The position numbers and the translations under genes are program-made. Below, in pieces: positions 51,307-62,607 of a stretch of 64,000 bases of DNA. The notes under the pieces were generated by a model, which worked only from the letters and a program-made list of their open reading frames with translations, had not been told where the DNA came from and ran no database searches. The stretch is taken from assembly GCF_010183535.1 (NCBI RefSeq), contig NC_071328.1, forward strand, positions 14,198,001-14,262,000, given 5' to 3'. Source of the stretch: Caenorhabditis remanei (taxonomy: Eukaryota > Nematoda > Chromadorea > Rhabditida > Rhabditidae). Position 1 is the first letter of the stretch. The number at the start of each line of letters is the position of its first letter.

Positions 51307-52284
51307 TTAAAATGGAGTTACAGACATTTCAATACTCCGGGTGCTAAGTTTAAATGTTGCCTTCTTTGATCCATCATCAGTTTGGAGATCCTTCCTCCGC
51401 AATTCGAATGGGCTCATTCCCAAAATTGTCGATTCATTAACTGCAATAAATTTACTATGTATCATCAGACGCTCTAGATTCGGGAATCCTCCAGCCTTCC
51501 ACTTCCTGAGTATCTCATCCAAATCCTTGTTTCCCAAATGTGACTCCTCAAGCTTAATTGTAGTGCAAGTGCACGCCATAAGATATTCCAAGGTGAACTA
51601 AGCGGAACTCATTATATAAATATTCAGCGGCCATGAAGTGAAAACTGGTTTGAAGTCAGGATTAACAATAGACGTGATACTAAGATCTTCAACCAGTAAA
51701 TATTTACTGAGTATCTGGTTGAATAACAAGTTTTGATCTTCGGATCCTTTAAGGTTAATAGTGAGCATCTTGAATTCCGGATGCAGATCAAACAACTTTG
51801 AAATTGTTGGTTTTAATGAATCACTATTATTGTGACTAATATGAGTCGAAATTTTGCAATGAAACATCTTTAATAGATGTTGAATGACAGATGCAAATGT
51901 GATTCTGATAGAGATAGAGGTATCCCTTACAGTACAACGTGCGGTAGGAAGCTGTTGATTATCTGAATTGAGACTTTTCCCGGTATGAGTAAAGATAGCA
52001 AATGTATCTTTGTTATTTTCAGAGTAAACTATGATTCCTTGGTGTAACATGTCCAGATCAACTATAACTTTTTGAGAGTAAAAACGAGCATTATTGATTT
52101 GAATAGAGATTTTCTTGGAGCAGAGGGAGAGCTTGATTCTGGAAATAAATAAAAAACTATTTTGGTTAGGTTAATAATACTAACTCACTTCTCACCGATA
52201 CTCATTTTTTTAATACCTCGCACAGGAACAACGAGGAAGACGGAGGAGGGGGAATGGGAAAGACGAAGACGATGAAATGAGCAT
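51307..52284 (-). pseudogene. F-box/FBA gene, degraded (member 4)
   Basis: Exon 1 from ATG 52284 reads into the F-box core PFPLLRLPR and then loses one base (CGTTGTTCC versus CGATTGGTTC), which shifts the frame to a stop. Exon 2 (from about 52136) is open through the first FBA part, but TAG replaces the conserved Trp of the xWFTLE motif at about 51600. The remainder (CTCTTIKLEESHLGNKDLDE ... MSVTPF) is intact to 51307. Member 3 has a TAG at the same Trp codon. It is head to head with member 5. Not expected to produce a functional adaptor. Confidence 0.85.
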
Positions 52285-52724
52285 GAGGAGAAATGGAGTA
52301 ATGAGATGCGACTGAGGAGTAGAAGAGTGTAAATAGAATTTGTGGTTGGAGGAGTGCTCTGCGTTTCGTGGCGAGACCACACCATCTGTCATAGATGTCT
52401 ATGGGAAAAAAATTGTAGTATTGGAGTCGATCAATCCGTTATTCTTCCCATAGACATCTAAGGTCTCGCCACAAAACGCAGACACTCCTCCAACCACAAA
52501 TTCTATTTACACACTCCTCCGTCTCATCTCATTGGAAAATAAGGGACTGGGTCAGTTGTGCCCGCACTATCGATTTACTAAAACATCCCGATCCTCAGCG
52601 TAGCGGTTGCGGCGCGTCTAAGTCTCACAACCTCACCAAATCAATAAAAAAGACGTTCTCACCTCATATCCGCCAGTCATTTCTCCCTATTTCTCATCCC
52701 CAAACGTCTTCTATCTCTGCCCCA
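52285..52724. promoter_or_regulatory. Divergent promoter region between F-box members 4 and 5
   Basis: CTGCGTTTCGTGGCGAGACC at about 52361 and GGTCTCGCCACAAAACGCAG at about 52462 in mirror orientation, with CATAGACATCTA on both sides. Confidence 0.5.
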
Positions 52725-53732
52725 ATGCCTTCCCCATTTCCCCTCCTCCGTCTTCCTCGATTGGTTCTGTTCGAGGTATTCAAGTCATTGAGTATTGGAG
52801 AAAAGTGAGTATATCTAACTAGCTTAACCTGAAAAAAACTATTTTCTATTTCCAGGATCGAGCTCTCCCTCTGCTCCACTCAAATCTCCACACAAATCAA
52901 TAATGCCCAATTCTACTCTCAAAAAGTTATAGTGTGTCTGGACATCTTAACCCGAAAAATCAAAGTTCACTCTGAAAACAACAAAGATACATTTGACATC
53001 TTCATGTATCCTGATTTATGGAGAAGTCACAATTCGAATACTCATCAATTATCTATTGCACGTGGTACTGTACCTGTAATACCCCACACGAAAGGTATCA
53101 GTGCATTTTGGAAGAATGATCGAGAAGAATATCTATCTGCTATTCGGTATCTATTGAAGATGTTTCAATGCAAGATTTCTATTAATATGAAACACTATAG
53201 TAGTGGTTTATATGGAGCAACAATTTCAATGTTGTTTGATCTACAAGTGGAATTCAAAAAGCTCAGTATTTCGCTTAATGGATCAGAGGATCAGAATTTG
53301 TTGTGGAACCAGATATCCAATAAACTTGGACTCGTTGAGGATCTTAGAATCACATCTACTTTCAACACTGATTTCATACCAGTTTTCACTTCATGGCCAC
53401 AGAATATTACTATCACGCGTTCCCATTGGTTCACTCTGAAATCTCTTCTGGCGTGCAGTTGCACTACAATTACACTCCCGTGGTCTCATTTGGAAAACGA
53501 AGATTTGGATGAAATACTCAAGAATTGGAAGGCTGGTGGATTTCTGAATCTAAAAAATCTGCGTGTCGAAAGTCAAAGAATTACAAATAATGGAACAACT
53601 ATTTTGGGAATGAGTCTATCGGAACTAGACGGGAAGGATATTCAGACAAATGATGGATTAAGGAAGGCAACTATTAACACTGGTTTTCAAATGTTTCAAA
53701 TGTTTTTTCAAATGTTGATTTATTCACGTTAA
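52725..53732 (+). CDS. F-box/FBA protein, intact (member 5)
   Basis: Predicted SCF substrate adaptor. Exon 1 is 52725-52804 (MPSPFPLLRLPRLVLFEVFK), the intron has donor GTGAGT and acceptor TATTTCCAG, and exon 2 is 52856-53732. Total 318 residues. The F-box is completed by IELSLCSTQIS. FBA landmarks: ENNKDTFDIF, FWKNDREEYLS, MFQCKIS, VFTSWPQNITI, HWFTLKS, EDLDEILKNWKAGGF. The C-terminus differs from the MSVTPF type: it ends FQMFQMFFQMLIYSR. That ending is shared with members 8 and 9. No lesions. Positions may be off by one base. Confidence 0.85.
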
Positions 53733-54662
53733 TAAATATCATTCTTGCTAAGTTGATTTGATAGATTCCATATGATTAAATTTACATTCATTTTGTAGAT
53801 CACAAGCACTTTTTAAGGTGACGCGGACTTTTCTATAAATGGAACCCCGTAGAGATCGAGTTCCTTGAAAACCTGTAAATCCTTTACTAAATTCTGCTTA
53901 CAAGACTTCTGAAATTTTACATCAAAGGTCTAAAAGTAAGGCCGATTTTAACCATTTTCTCGCTTCTTTCTGGGAAATCTACAATCTTTGACCCTTGAAG
54001 CAGAGCTTGAACCAATATATAAGTTTTCGAGGATGCTCTTTCAATCTCTACAGTACAATAATTTAGGCTTATATTCATGTAACTTATGTCCAAACTGCGC
54101 TATTGGGCAGCACTGCGGAATGGTAGCGGCATTTGAAGCGCAGTCCTCTTTATTTTCCGCGTGGAAGCCGCCCATACCTAGCGCCGCCTGCTTCAACTCA
54201 TGCCAGTAGATGCCCATTACCGCGCATCACAGGGAATAAGAAACAGGGAAAAATAACTCTGGTATCAGTGGACATTAAAAAGTCTCCACTTCCGACTTCT
54301 GTTTGTCAAATTCAGCTTATTGTTCAGGTCCACTGATAGCAGATGAGTCATTTTTATATTCGAAGGGTAAAAAGAGTGGCCCAGGAGAAGTCACGAATAT
54401 ACAAAATGTCTTCGGCCACGAGGAAAAGATTGGAGAGCGCATGCGATTAGTACCAGATAAGAGATTTATTTTGCTCGAAGGCTAGTTATATGTTTAATAC
54501 AACAAATTAACTTAATTGTCAGTTTTATACAGTCGAAACAAATTTCATTTCCGTTTTTACTTCCGCACAGACTCTTCTCGCAATTCTAACTGGTTTTCAA
54601 AGACAATCAACAAAATTGAATATAAAAGTTTATTATAGAACTCTCATATTAATAAGTGATGT
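53733..54662. other. Intergenic between F-box members 5 and 6, no gene recognised
   Basis: 54120-54240 is richer in GC, but open frames there have no start, splice or domain support. The last 140 bases resemble 30600-30790 and belong to the F-box duplication unit. Confidence 0.4.
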
Positions 54663-55142
54663 TCATTCAAATGGAGTTACAGACATTTCAACTCTACCGT
54701 AACCAGTGTTAATAGTTGCTTTCTTCGATCCGTCATCATTTTGAATAACCTTCCTGTCTAATTCCCTTATATTTATTCCTAAAATTGTCGTTTCATTATT
54801 TGTAATAAGATCACTATGAATCTCCAGATATTCTAGATTCGGGAATCCTCCTGCCTTCCACTTTCTAAGTATCTCATCCAAATCTTTGTTATTCAGAAGG
54901 GAATTAAAAATTGTAATATTAGTTCAAGGGCACGCAAAAAGATAATCAAGCGTGAACCAGTACGAGCTGTGGATTGTGATCTTCTGTGGCCATGAATTGA
55001 AAACTGGTATGAAATCAGCATCGCAACAAGACAAGATTCTAAAATCATCAACCAGTTCAAAATTATGCGAAATCTCGTTCCACACAAGATTATAATCTTC
55101 AGATCCATAAGGGTGAATATTGAGAATCTTGAATTCCTGCTA
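54663..55142 (-). pseudogene. F-box/FBA 3' half (member 6), 5'-truncated
   Basis: Readable from QEFKILNIHPYGSED through NSWPQKITI and YWFTLDYLFACP. TGA then replaces a Cys/Thr codon in the CTCT motif (about 54925). The remainder to 54663 is intact (NNKDLDEILRKWKAGGF ... EMSVTPFE). The 5' half, including the F-box, is replaced at about 55142 by a collagen fragment. Confidence 0.8.
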
Positions 55143-55149
55143 CAGCAGT

Positions 55150-55545
55150 CTTACAAAATTCGTAATGTCATTGGCAACTGCAAGGTTTCCTGGTGCTCCT
55201 GTTGCCCCTCGTTTTCTTATGGCCCTGGTGGTTCTCCGGCTCCAACTGGTCGTGTGTTTCGTATGGCTCCTGGGCCTCCTCGTGGTCGTAGTGGTCCAGC
55301 GTTTCCGGTTGGTCCAGCTGGTCCTGATGGGCAATCGAAGCAGAAGTGACCGGGAGCCTCTTGGGAAGCATCGGCTCCGGCAGTCCATGGATTTCCAACA
55401 GCTTCTTCAGTTCCTGGGTTTCCATCAGCTCCTGCCGGTCCTGGTGGTCCAGCGGTCTCTACTCCGTAAGAACTTCAGGGTCCTCCTTCACCACCGCCGC
55501 CTGTAGCGTATCCAGTTCCACCTCCTCCAGCACCTCCAGCGACAT
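55150..55545 (-). pseudogene. Collagen gene fragment B
   Basis: On the minus strand, codons GGA CCA dominate: a Gly-rich lead (GGGTGYATGGGGEGGP, then TGA), GPPGPAGADGNPGTEEAVGN, a cysteine pair (HFCFDCPSGPAGPTGNAGP) typical of cuticle-collagen Cys knots, GGPGAIRNT, then TAA. Lacks the N-terminus, has an internal stop and missing glycines. Same source as fragment A at 29748, in opposite orientation. It replaces the 5' half of member 6. Confidence 0.75.
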
Positions 55546-55810
55546 ACCTCAGAGTTTTGGTCATCGTTTTAGCTCCATTGTTTGAGATTTTCTGGATATT
55601 AGTCATCAGACGTTTCAGATTCGGTAACTCTCCAGCTCTCCGTTTTCTGAGTATCTCATTCAAATCTTGATTTCCCAAATGAGTCTTATAGCAATATCAA
55701 GTGAAGAACATGTGCAGGTCAAGTGAGTGCCCAACGTCAGCAAGGATGAGTTCGTCGTGATGTGAATTCTCTGTCTTGGAAGAAATTTTGAAATAAAAGT
55801 TGTTTTTCTT
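55546..55810 (-). pseudogene. F-box/FBA fragment (member 7)
   Basis: Contains NQDLNEILRKRRAGELPNLKRLM and, upstream in shifted frames, matches to the PRQRI...HHDELIL-like part of member 11 (CCAAGACAGAGAATT versus CCAAGACGGAGAATT). It is closer to member 11 than to the other members. Broken by frameshifts and joined directly to collagen fragment B. Confidence 0.7.
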
Positions 55811-55886
55811 GTAAGTTTATAAACTCTAAAACAGATTTTTATTAAACAAAGGATGAAAAAGCACCAGCTAGTAAGAATGGTATTTA

Positions 55887-57041
55887 TTAACGAGAGAATA
55901 TATATATTTGAAACATGCGATGACCAGTGTAAATAGTTGCCTTTTTTGATCCATCATCATTTTGGATAACCTTCCCGGCTAATTCCTCCAACCTTATTCC
56001 CAAAATATGTTCTCCATCATCCGTGATCATCAGGCTATTAATCGTCAGACGTTTGAGATTCGGAAATCCTCCAGTCTTCCACTTCTTGAGTATATCATCC
56101 AAATGCTTGTTTTTCAGGTGAGAATCCTCAAGTGTAATTCTACTGCAAGTGCACGCCAAAAGAGATTCCACAGTGAACCAATCGAATCTCCTGACACTGA
56201 TCTTCTGTGGCCATGAAGCAAAAACTGGTCTGAAACCAGGATTAACAACAGATGAGATGCTGAATTCCTCAACCAATTCAAAATTATTGGATATCTGATC
56301 AAACAATAAGTCTCGATCTTTTGATCCATTAAAGGGAATATTGAGCATCTTGAATTCCTGCTGTAGATCAAACAACATTGAAATTATTGGTTGATATAAA
56401 TCACAATTACAGTAACTAATAGTAGTTGAAAATTTACATTGAAACATCTTCAATAGATGCGGAATAACAGATAGAAATCCTTCTCGATAATTCTTCCAGA
56501 ATGTTTTGATTCGTGTTGGGATAGAAATACCTCTTACAGTAAAACATGCAAGAGAAAATCTTTGAACATTTAAATTGTTGTTATATCGTTAGGTGGCAGG
56601 AGAGTGGAGTATAAATAACCATTTATTACATAAGGAATAACCGAAAACTATTAGTTCTCTCGGCTTATATGGGCAGATCTTCTTGCCACGTATGACCTCA
56701 GGGTTAGGCGATCACTAGGCTAGGCCATGCTAGTTCACGCCACAACAATTGTGACTTGTCCAGGAATCTGGACAAATGGAGATTTCAAATGAATTTTTGG
56801 AATTTTCAGAGTGAACTCTGATTTTTTAGCCTAAGCAGTCATAACTTTTTGAGAATACAAACGAGCATTATTGATTTGGGTAGAGGTTTTCTTGGAGCAG
56901 AGGGAGAGTTTGATTCTGGAAATAGAGAATAATTAGTCAGGTTAGGTTAGATAGATACACTCACTTTTCACCAATACTCAACAATTTGAATAGATCACAC
57001 ATCACCACTCCAGGAAGACGGAGGAGGGGAAAGGGAGGCAT
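55887..57041 (-). pseudogene. F-box/FBA gene (member 8) with 10-base deletion and solo LTR
   Basis: Exon 1 from ATG 57041 gives MPPFPLLRLPGVVMCDLFK. Exon 2 starts at about 56920. A deletion of about 10 bases near 56845 (GTTAT-GACTGC versus GTTATAGTCGTTCTGGACTGC in member 9) shifts the frame into TAG. A solo LTR at 56579-56748 then interrupts the coding sequence. The 188 codons from 56453 to 55887 remain open and end MFQIYIFSR, the alternative C-terminal type. Expression of only this C-terminal part is unlikely to give an SCF adaptor. Confidence 0.85.
56579..56748. mobile_element. Solo LTR (170 bp) with ATTGT duplication
   Basis: From TGTTATATCG to CGCCACAACA. ATTGT lies at 56574-56578 and 56749-56753. 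Removing it restores TTTAAATTGTGACTTGTCC, matching member 11 (TTTGAATTGTGTCTTTTCC). A separate LTR family from the 359 bp one. Confidence 0.85.
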
Positions 57042-57289
57042 CGACAGAGACGGGTGGGGAGGATTGCTCGGCCCGAGGCGGCCGCAGACATGCGAGTGGC
57101 GAACCAATGCTGGCTAAACGACCGCCAACGGGCCTACGTCGGTCCGTTACCGGTCAGGAAAACCAGGAAAAATGGATTTCCGAAATCCATCTTCAAAATC
57201 ATTGCTAAGTTTGACTTTCAAACGGTGAAGGTCGGTGCGTTTAGGAATCCGATATGGCAAGTTAGGCAATGTTGACTTTAGTTAGTTGG

Positions 57290-57575
57290 TTCAAACCCAT
57301 GTGGGGACGTGAAAATTGTTTCTCTTCGCCAGATTCAGAAAAAAGTAAAGGAGTAAGGAATCGAAATCGTACCAGAAAAGCAGCGATTTTACAATTGTGA
57401 TTTATCGGAACGGATTGCTCACAGCTGACAAAGAATACCAACAAGTTAAGAAAAATAATACGATCCAGAAGTTTGAGATAATTCTTAGACCTCGATAGTT
57501 TCGGATGCTGTAACAAGTAGAAGAGAGGTGTAGAAAAAAAAGTTTAGCCGCCGTTAGGCGACGTGAACCGACTGG
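57290..57575 (+). mobile_element. Helitron 3' end, copy 2
   Basis: Ends GCCGCC-GTTA-GGCGAC hairpin, then GTGAACCGACTGG and host T at 57576. The stretch TTACAATTGTGATTTATCGGAAC matches the same position in the 50273 copy. The 5' end was not identified; the element may begin anywhere after about 57062, where F-box promoter homology stops. Confidence 0.8.
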
Positions 57576-58467
57576 TATATCAACATTTCAAAAAACATTT
57601 CAAAAATTTGAAAACCAGTGTTAATAGTTGCCTTCTTTGATCCATCATCTGTCTGAATTTCCTTTTCCTGCAATTCCAATGGAGCCATTCCCAAAATAGC
57701 TGTTCCATTATTTGTAATTCTTTGACTTCCGACACGCAGATGTTTTAGATTCGGTAATCCTCCAGCCTTCCAATTCTTGAGTATCTCATCCAAGTCCTGG
57801 TTTCCTAAATTAGACAGCTCGAGTGTAATTCTAGAGCAAGTGCACGTCAAAACATATTCTAAATTAAACCAATAAGATCTCCAGATATTAATTGTTTGTG
57901 GCCACGAAGTAAACACTGGTCTGAAACCAGGATCAGGAACAGATGAGATTTTAAGATCCTCAACCAATTCAAGTTTTTTGGATATCTGGTTCCACAACAA
58001 GTTATGATCTTTTGATCCTGTAAGGAGAATAGTGAGCTTCTTGAATTCCACTTGCAGATCAAACAACATTGAAATTGTTGGTTGAAATAAATCACTATTA
58101 TAGTTATTACTGATTGAGATCTTGCATTGAAACATCTTCAGAAGATACCGAATAACAGATAGAAATCCTCCTCGATGATTCTTCCAGAATGTTGTGATTT
58201 CAAATGTCTCTTTATTATTTTCAGAGTGAACATTGATTTTTTCGTTTAAGCAGTCCAGAACGACTATAACTTTTTGAGAGTAAAAACGAGCATTATTGAT
58301 TTGAGTAGACACTTTCTTGGAGCAGAAGGAGAGTTGGATTCTGGAAATACGGAAGAAATTAGTCAGGTTAGATAAATAAAATTAACTCACTTCTCTCCGA
58401 TACTCAATAATTTGAATATCTCGCACTGAACCAATCGAGGAAGACGGAGGAGGGGAAGGGGAGGCAT
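57554..58467 (-). CDS. F-box/FBA protein (member 9), shortened, stop codon from Helitron
   Basis: Exon 1 58467-58391 encodes MPPLPLLRLPRLVQCEIFK. The intron is 58390-58341, and exon 2 58340-57554. Total 287 residues, open throughout. Relative to members 2, 5 and 10, about 30 residues are missing in frame between ENNKETFEI and FWKNHRGGF, removing the ACYT/SIACC segment. The C-terminus is the FQIFEMFFEMLIY type, but its last residues (QSVHVA) and its TAA are encoded by the reverse complement of the Helitron 3' end. The stop lies in the hairpin loop. Whether the protein is stable is unknown. F-box and FBA landmarks (VFTSWPQ, YWFNLEY, LDEILKNWKAGGLPNL) are all present. It is head to head with member 10. 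Confidence 0.8.
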
Positions 58468-58905
58468 TGGCAGAGACTGGTGGGGAGGGACGAGGAGAAA
58501 CGACAGGGAGTAATGAGATGTGTAAATAGGGGATCTGAGGTTGGAGGAGTGCCTGCGTTTCGTGGCGAGACCACAAAAATATTTATTTTCCAATGAGACT
58601 GAGACAGAGGAGTAGAAGAATATCAATAGAATCTAGGATTGGAGGAATGCCTGTGTTTCGTGTCGAGACCAGAACAAGTATTATGGGAAAATCACGGAGT
58701 CACTGTGTGCGCAATGGTAATACTGTGGTCTATCGATCCGTCATTCTTCCCATAGACCATCACAAAACGACAGATGGTGTGGTCTCGCCACGAAACGCAG
58801 ACACTCCTCCAATCCCGGATTCTATTTACACATTCCTCAGTCTCATCTCATTACTCCCCTCTCCTCATTCTCCTTCTCATTCCATCGTCTTCTATCTCTC
58901 CCTTA
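58468..58905. promoter_or_regulatory. Divergent promoter region between F-box members 9 and 10
   Basis: Three copies of the conserved motif: TGCGTTTCGTGGCGAGACC at about 58553, a variant TGTGTTTCGTGTCGAGACC at about 58652, and GGTCTCGCCACGAAACGCAG at about 58781 facing the other gene. The extra internal copy suggests the region was itself rearranged. Confidence 0.5.
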
Positions 58906-59870
58906 ATGTCTTCCCGATTTCCCCTCCTCCGTCTTCCTCGATTGGTTCTGTTCGAGGTATTCAAAGCATTGAGTATCGATGAGAAGTAAGTTTACAATAT
59001 TAACCTAACCTGATTAATTATTTCCCTATTTCCAGAATCAAGCTCTCCCTATGCTCCAAGAAAATCTCCACTCAAATCAATAATGCTCGTTTGTACTCTC
59101 AAAAAGTTATAGTCGCTTTAGACTTGTTATACAAAGAAATCAACGTATACTCTGAAAATAAGAAAGATACACTTGAAATCTCCATTCATCCAGATCCCAG
59201 AAAAACTCTCAATTCAAGTACTCGACAATTTTTTACCGCATGTTATACCAAAGGGATCACAATATTCTGGGAGAATCATCGAGATGGATATCTATCTGTT
59301 ATTCGACATATGTCGAAGATGTTTCAATGCAAGTTTTCAATTAGTAAAAACTTCAACAGTGATATATATCAACCAGTAGTTTCTGAGTTGTTTGATCTAC
59401 AACAGGAATTCAAGACGTTCACTATTGATCTTAATGTATTAAAAGATCTAAAGTTGTGGGACCATATATCCACTAAATTTGGACTAGTTGAGTATCTTAA
59501 AATCTCATCCTTTGTTAATTCTGATTTCAAACTAGTTATTACTTCCTGGCCACAAGAAATTATTATAATGAGATCCGATTGGATCACTTTGGATTCTCTT
59601 TTGACGTGCACTTGCACTAAAATTACACTCGGAGAATTGGGAAACAAGGATTTTGATGAGATACTCAAGAAGTGGAAAACTGGAGGATTCCCAAAACTCA
59701 AACAACTGAAAATCTATAGCATGAGGATCACAAATAATGTAGAACATATTTTGGGAATGAATTTTTGGGAATTATCCAAGAAGGTTATCCAAACTAATGA
59801 TGGATCAAAGAAAGCAACTATTAACACTGGTTACGGTAGAGTTGAAATGTCTGTAACTCCAGCTGAATAA
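58906..59870 (+). CDS. F-box/FBA protein, intact (member 10)
   Basis: Exon 1 is 58906-58985 (MSSRFPLLRLPRLVLFEVFK, ALSIDE), donor GTAAGT, acceptor CTATTTCCAG, exon 2 59036-59870. Total 304 residues without lesions. The best donor in the family (GTAAGT). FBA landmarks: IFWENHRDGY, MFQCKFS, SELFDLQQEFKTF, TSWPQEIIIM, DWITLDS, CTCTKITL, DEILKKWKTGGFPKL, DGSKKATINTGYGRVEMSVTPAE. In the SWPQ region VITSWPQ replaces the usual VFTSWPQ. Predicted to bridge Skp1 through the F-box and a substrate through FBA. Confidence 0.85.
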
Positions 59871-60228
59871 TCACAACTTAATGTACTCTCTCGCCTTCTT
59901 CGAAAATTAACTTCGTCATCTATATCAAATCGACTCCATATTAATATTCACTAAATCTGTTCCCCTGCTTTCCACATTCCTTTCCCGCTCCTCTCAATAA
60001 AAAAGATATGACGCCTTATCATCTGTTTCCCATTTCTAATGGCCTTATGATTTTTCGCTCCTTTTGTTACTTTTATTATTTATCTTTATTTAATGAAAAG
60101 TATGATTTTGAGGTTTTTCTTGCACTCACACCAACACATCGACACCAGGAAACTCAGTCGGTAAATTTCGCCAAGTCCTGGCCCAACTTTGCGTAAATTC
60201 CATTTTATTCCTCCGTCATTGTTTTATG
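59871..60228. other. Intergenic, no gene recognised
   Basis: Downstream of member 10. The only notable sequence is CTCAATAAAAAAGATATGACG at about 59994, a possible poly(A) signal. Confidence 0.4.
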
Positions 60229-60573
60229 CCAGTCGGTTTACGTCGCCTAACGGCGACTAAACCTCCTTGCGATGCAGATGCACCCACGTGATCCATGCGG
60301 TCAGGAGCGGCCGGGGCGAGGAAAGAAGAGCCGACGCCTTGCCGACCGTCTCTCCTCCTTTTTCCGCTGTGGATTCCCCTATGCTTTATCAGTGTTTCTG
60401 GCTCAGAAGACGTTATTTTGAGAATTTTGAAAAAAGAAAAAGACGGGCATCATTAAGAGAAAATTTCTGATCTTTTGGTCCAACTTTGAAGAAAATCGGT
60501 CCAGTAGGAAGGGTGGTAGGATCGGAGACAGATAAATAAACATACAGCCGTTTGCGTTTGTTAATAGTAAAGA
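60229..60573 (-). mobile_element. Short Helitron copy 3, reverse orientation
   Basis: Minus-strand 5' end TCTTTACTATTAACAAACG at 60573 (host A before it), and 3' end GTCGCCGTTAGGCGAC hairpin (60257-60242) then GTAAACCGACTGG at 60229. Only about 345 bp. The following base is C where T is expected, a small departure from canonical insertion. Confidence 0.75.
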
Positions 60574-61716
60574 TTTGCCTTTTTCAATATAGAGGTGTGA
60601 CTATTCTTCCTAGCTAGTTCTTCGTGATTTTGATGTAGTAACTGGAGTACTGCTCCTTCATCAAACCATAAAGATGTTGTTTTCGGACAAAAAGTCCGCA
60701 AGAGGAATCCAACCACCGTCTACAAATTAAAACTACCAATTTGCTACCGGTGCGCTCAAAATTCGACATGAACCTTTTAGCAGTCGTCCGGTATTAGTCA
60801 CGATAGTCCAGGACGGCGATCAGTGGGTTTTCGAAAAGTTTGAAATCCTCCATCACCGAAAACCACAATTAATTTAATCGTTTGTCATTTCTTTCTTCGA
60901 TATATGCAATTTCTTAAGGTTTTCTGTTCTAGCTATTCTCATTTTTTTTCTTTTTATATTTTTGCATTATCATCAATCGTTTTTGTTGAGAAAATTGAAA
61001 AATTGAGAAAACGAGAAAACCTTTGAAATTTAAGAAGTCTCGTAAGCAGATAAGAAAAACGGATTTATAAATTTCCACGGTTGCTCTTTCGATTTCTACT
61101 GTTTGATTTCAATAGCATTGTAAGAAAAGACCCCCTCAAACTCAGGATGTACTGTTTGTGTAATCTACAGATTAAATATAAAGAACTGCGACTATGTCAA
61201 TCGAATCAATTTAGTGAGAATGAAAACATCAATAAAAAACAAGCTTATATAGGATTTTTGACCATTTTTGATGAGAATTTGAAAAAATGTCGGAAAATTT
61301 TGTGAAAAAATAGTGCACATTTTTTGGCTCCGGGCGATCGGGCCGGGCCGGGCCGGGCCGGGCCGATATTCTGCAAGTCTGGATTTTTTCATAGAATAAC
61401 GTTTGGGTGTCTGTGAGTTCATATTTTTTGAAATTTTTTTTGCGATAAACCAGAATATCGTTTCGTGGCGAGATCACATTGTAAGTAGAGGTTTATAAAA
61501 TAAACAACGAACTGTTAGTGCGTACAGTACCTTCTTACGCTCGATAATTGTCTTTGCTGCCGTATCCTTAAGGATTAATGGAACTTGTAAGGTGCGTTGG
61601 TACTTCCATTGCTCCAAAACCATCTCATTTCCGTGAAAAATAGTAACAAACTTATTTATTGTTAAAGAGCGGCAAATATTATAATATGAAAAAGGTATAG
61701 TCGAAAAACCAAAAGT
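60574..61716. other. Intergenic, no gene recognised; short GC repeat and F-box promoter remnant
   Basis: A five-fold GGGCC/CCGGG tandem run at about 61338-61366. CGTTTCGTGGCGAGATCAC at about 61461 is a lone copy of the F-box promoter motif, implying a lost family member here. Confidence 0.45.
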
Positions 61717-62607
61717 TCAAAAGTTTAGATCAATCAGTAGTGTATACATTACGAGATAGTTTCCCCGAAGGTGAACCTTAGCAGTCTTTGATCCATCATC
61801 GGTTCGAATCGTGAGTTGGCCTTCCCATTCATTCGGAACCATTTCTAGAATAGGATCTCCATTCCGTTTGAATTTGGTACTACCGATTTCTAGGTATTTC
61901 AGATTAGGTAACCCTCCAGCTTTCCAATGTGTGAGTATATCATCTAACTCCTTGTTTTCCAGATTAGTTTTTGCGATATCAATATAAGAGCATGTGCAGG
62001 TGAAGAGAATGTCAAGAGTGAGCCAGGATGAGTTTGACTCGATGATAATTCTCCGTCTTGGCCATGGAGGGAAGGTTGGAATGAAAGTGGAGGGAGGGAG
62101 AAAGTTCGTAGATAAAATTTCTAGTCTTTCAACCAATCCCAAATAACTGAAGATGTGATTCAGCCACTTATGATCTACCGTCTCGTGCAGACCAACAGTG
62201 ATAGTCCCAAATTCCTGTTGTAGATCAAACAATTCAGTTAGTATCGGTTGGAATGATTCTTGTCTCCAACAATACTGTCCTGTTGATATCTTGCATTGAA
62301 ACATTTTCAATAGATGTCGAATGACAGATAGAAATCCTTCTTCTTGATTCTTCCAGAATGTTTTGATTCCTATTGGGATAGAAACAGCATTTACAGTACA
62401 ACATGCGATAGAAACTTGTTGAGCATTTGAATTGTGTCTTTTCCCGGAATCTGGATACGTGAAGATTTCACAATTATCTTTGTCATTTCTAGAGAGAACA
62501 CTGATTTGTTTTCTTAAGTTCAGAACGACTACAACTTTCTGAGAGTACAAACGAGCACTATTGATTTGAGTGGAGATTCTCTTGGAGCAGATGGAGAGTT
62601 TGATTCT
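61717..62607 (-). pseudogene. F-box/FBA gene without its F-box exon (member 11)
   Basis: Exon 2 is complete: after the TTTCCAG acceptor at about 62609 it reads IKLSICSKRIST..., then 277 open codons from 62550 to 61717 (landmarks FWKNQEEGFLS, MFQCKIS, LTELFDLQQEF, PPWPRRRIIIE, WLTLDILFTCTCSYIDI, LDDILTHWKAGGLPNL, DDGSKTAKV). The end LVMYTLLIDLNF is unlike the others. Upstream of the acceptor the intron start and exon 1 are gone. Most diverged member. It could still give an FBA-only protein if transcribed from elsewhere, but is listed as a remnant. Confidence 0.75.

Noticed and set aside
53988..54485. Small open frames between F-box members 5 and 6
   Set aside because: No start/splice support, no domain and no paralogous copy. 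Treated as intergenic.
55065..55585. Plus-strand collagen-like reading PAPTGR...GPAGPDG
   Set aside because: The minus strand gives the longer Gly-X-Y run with GGA/CCA codons and the CFDC knot, so the gene sense is minus. Plus-strand glycines come from the complement of CCN codons.
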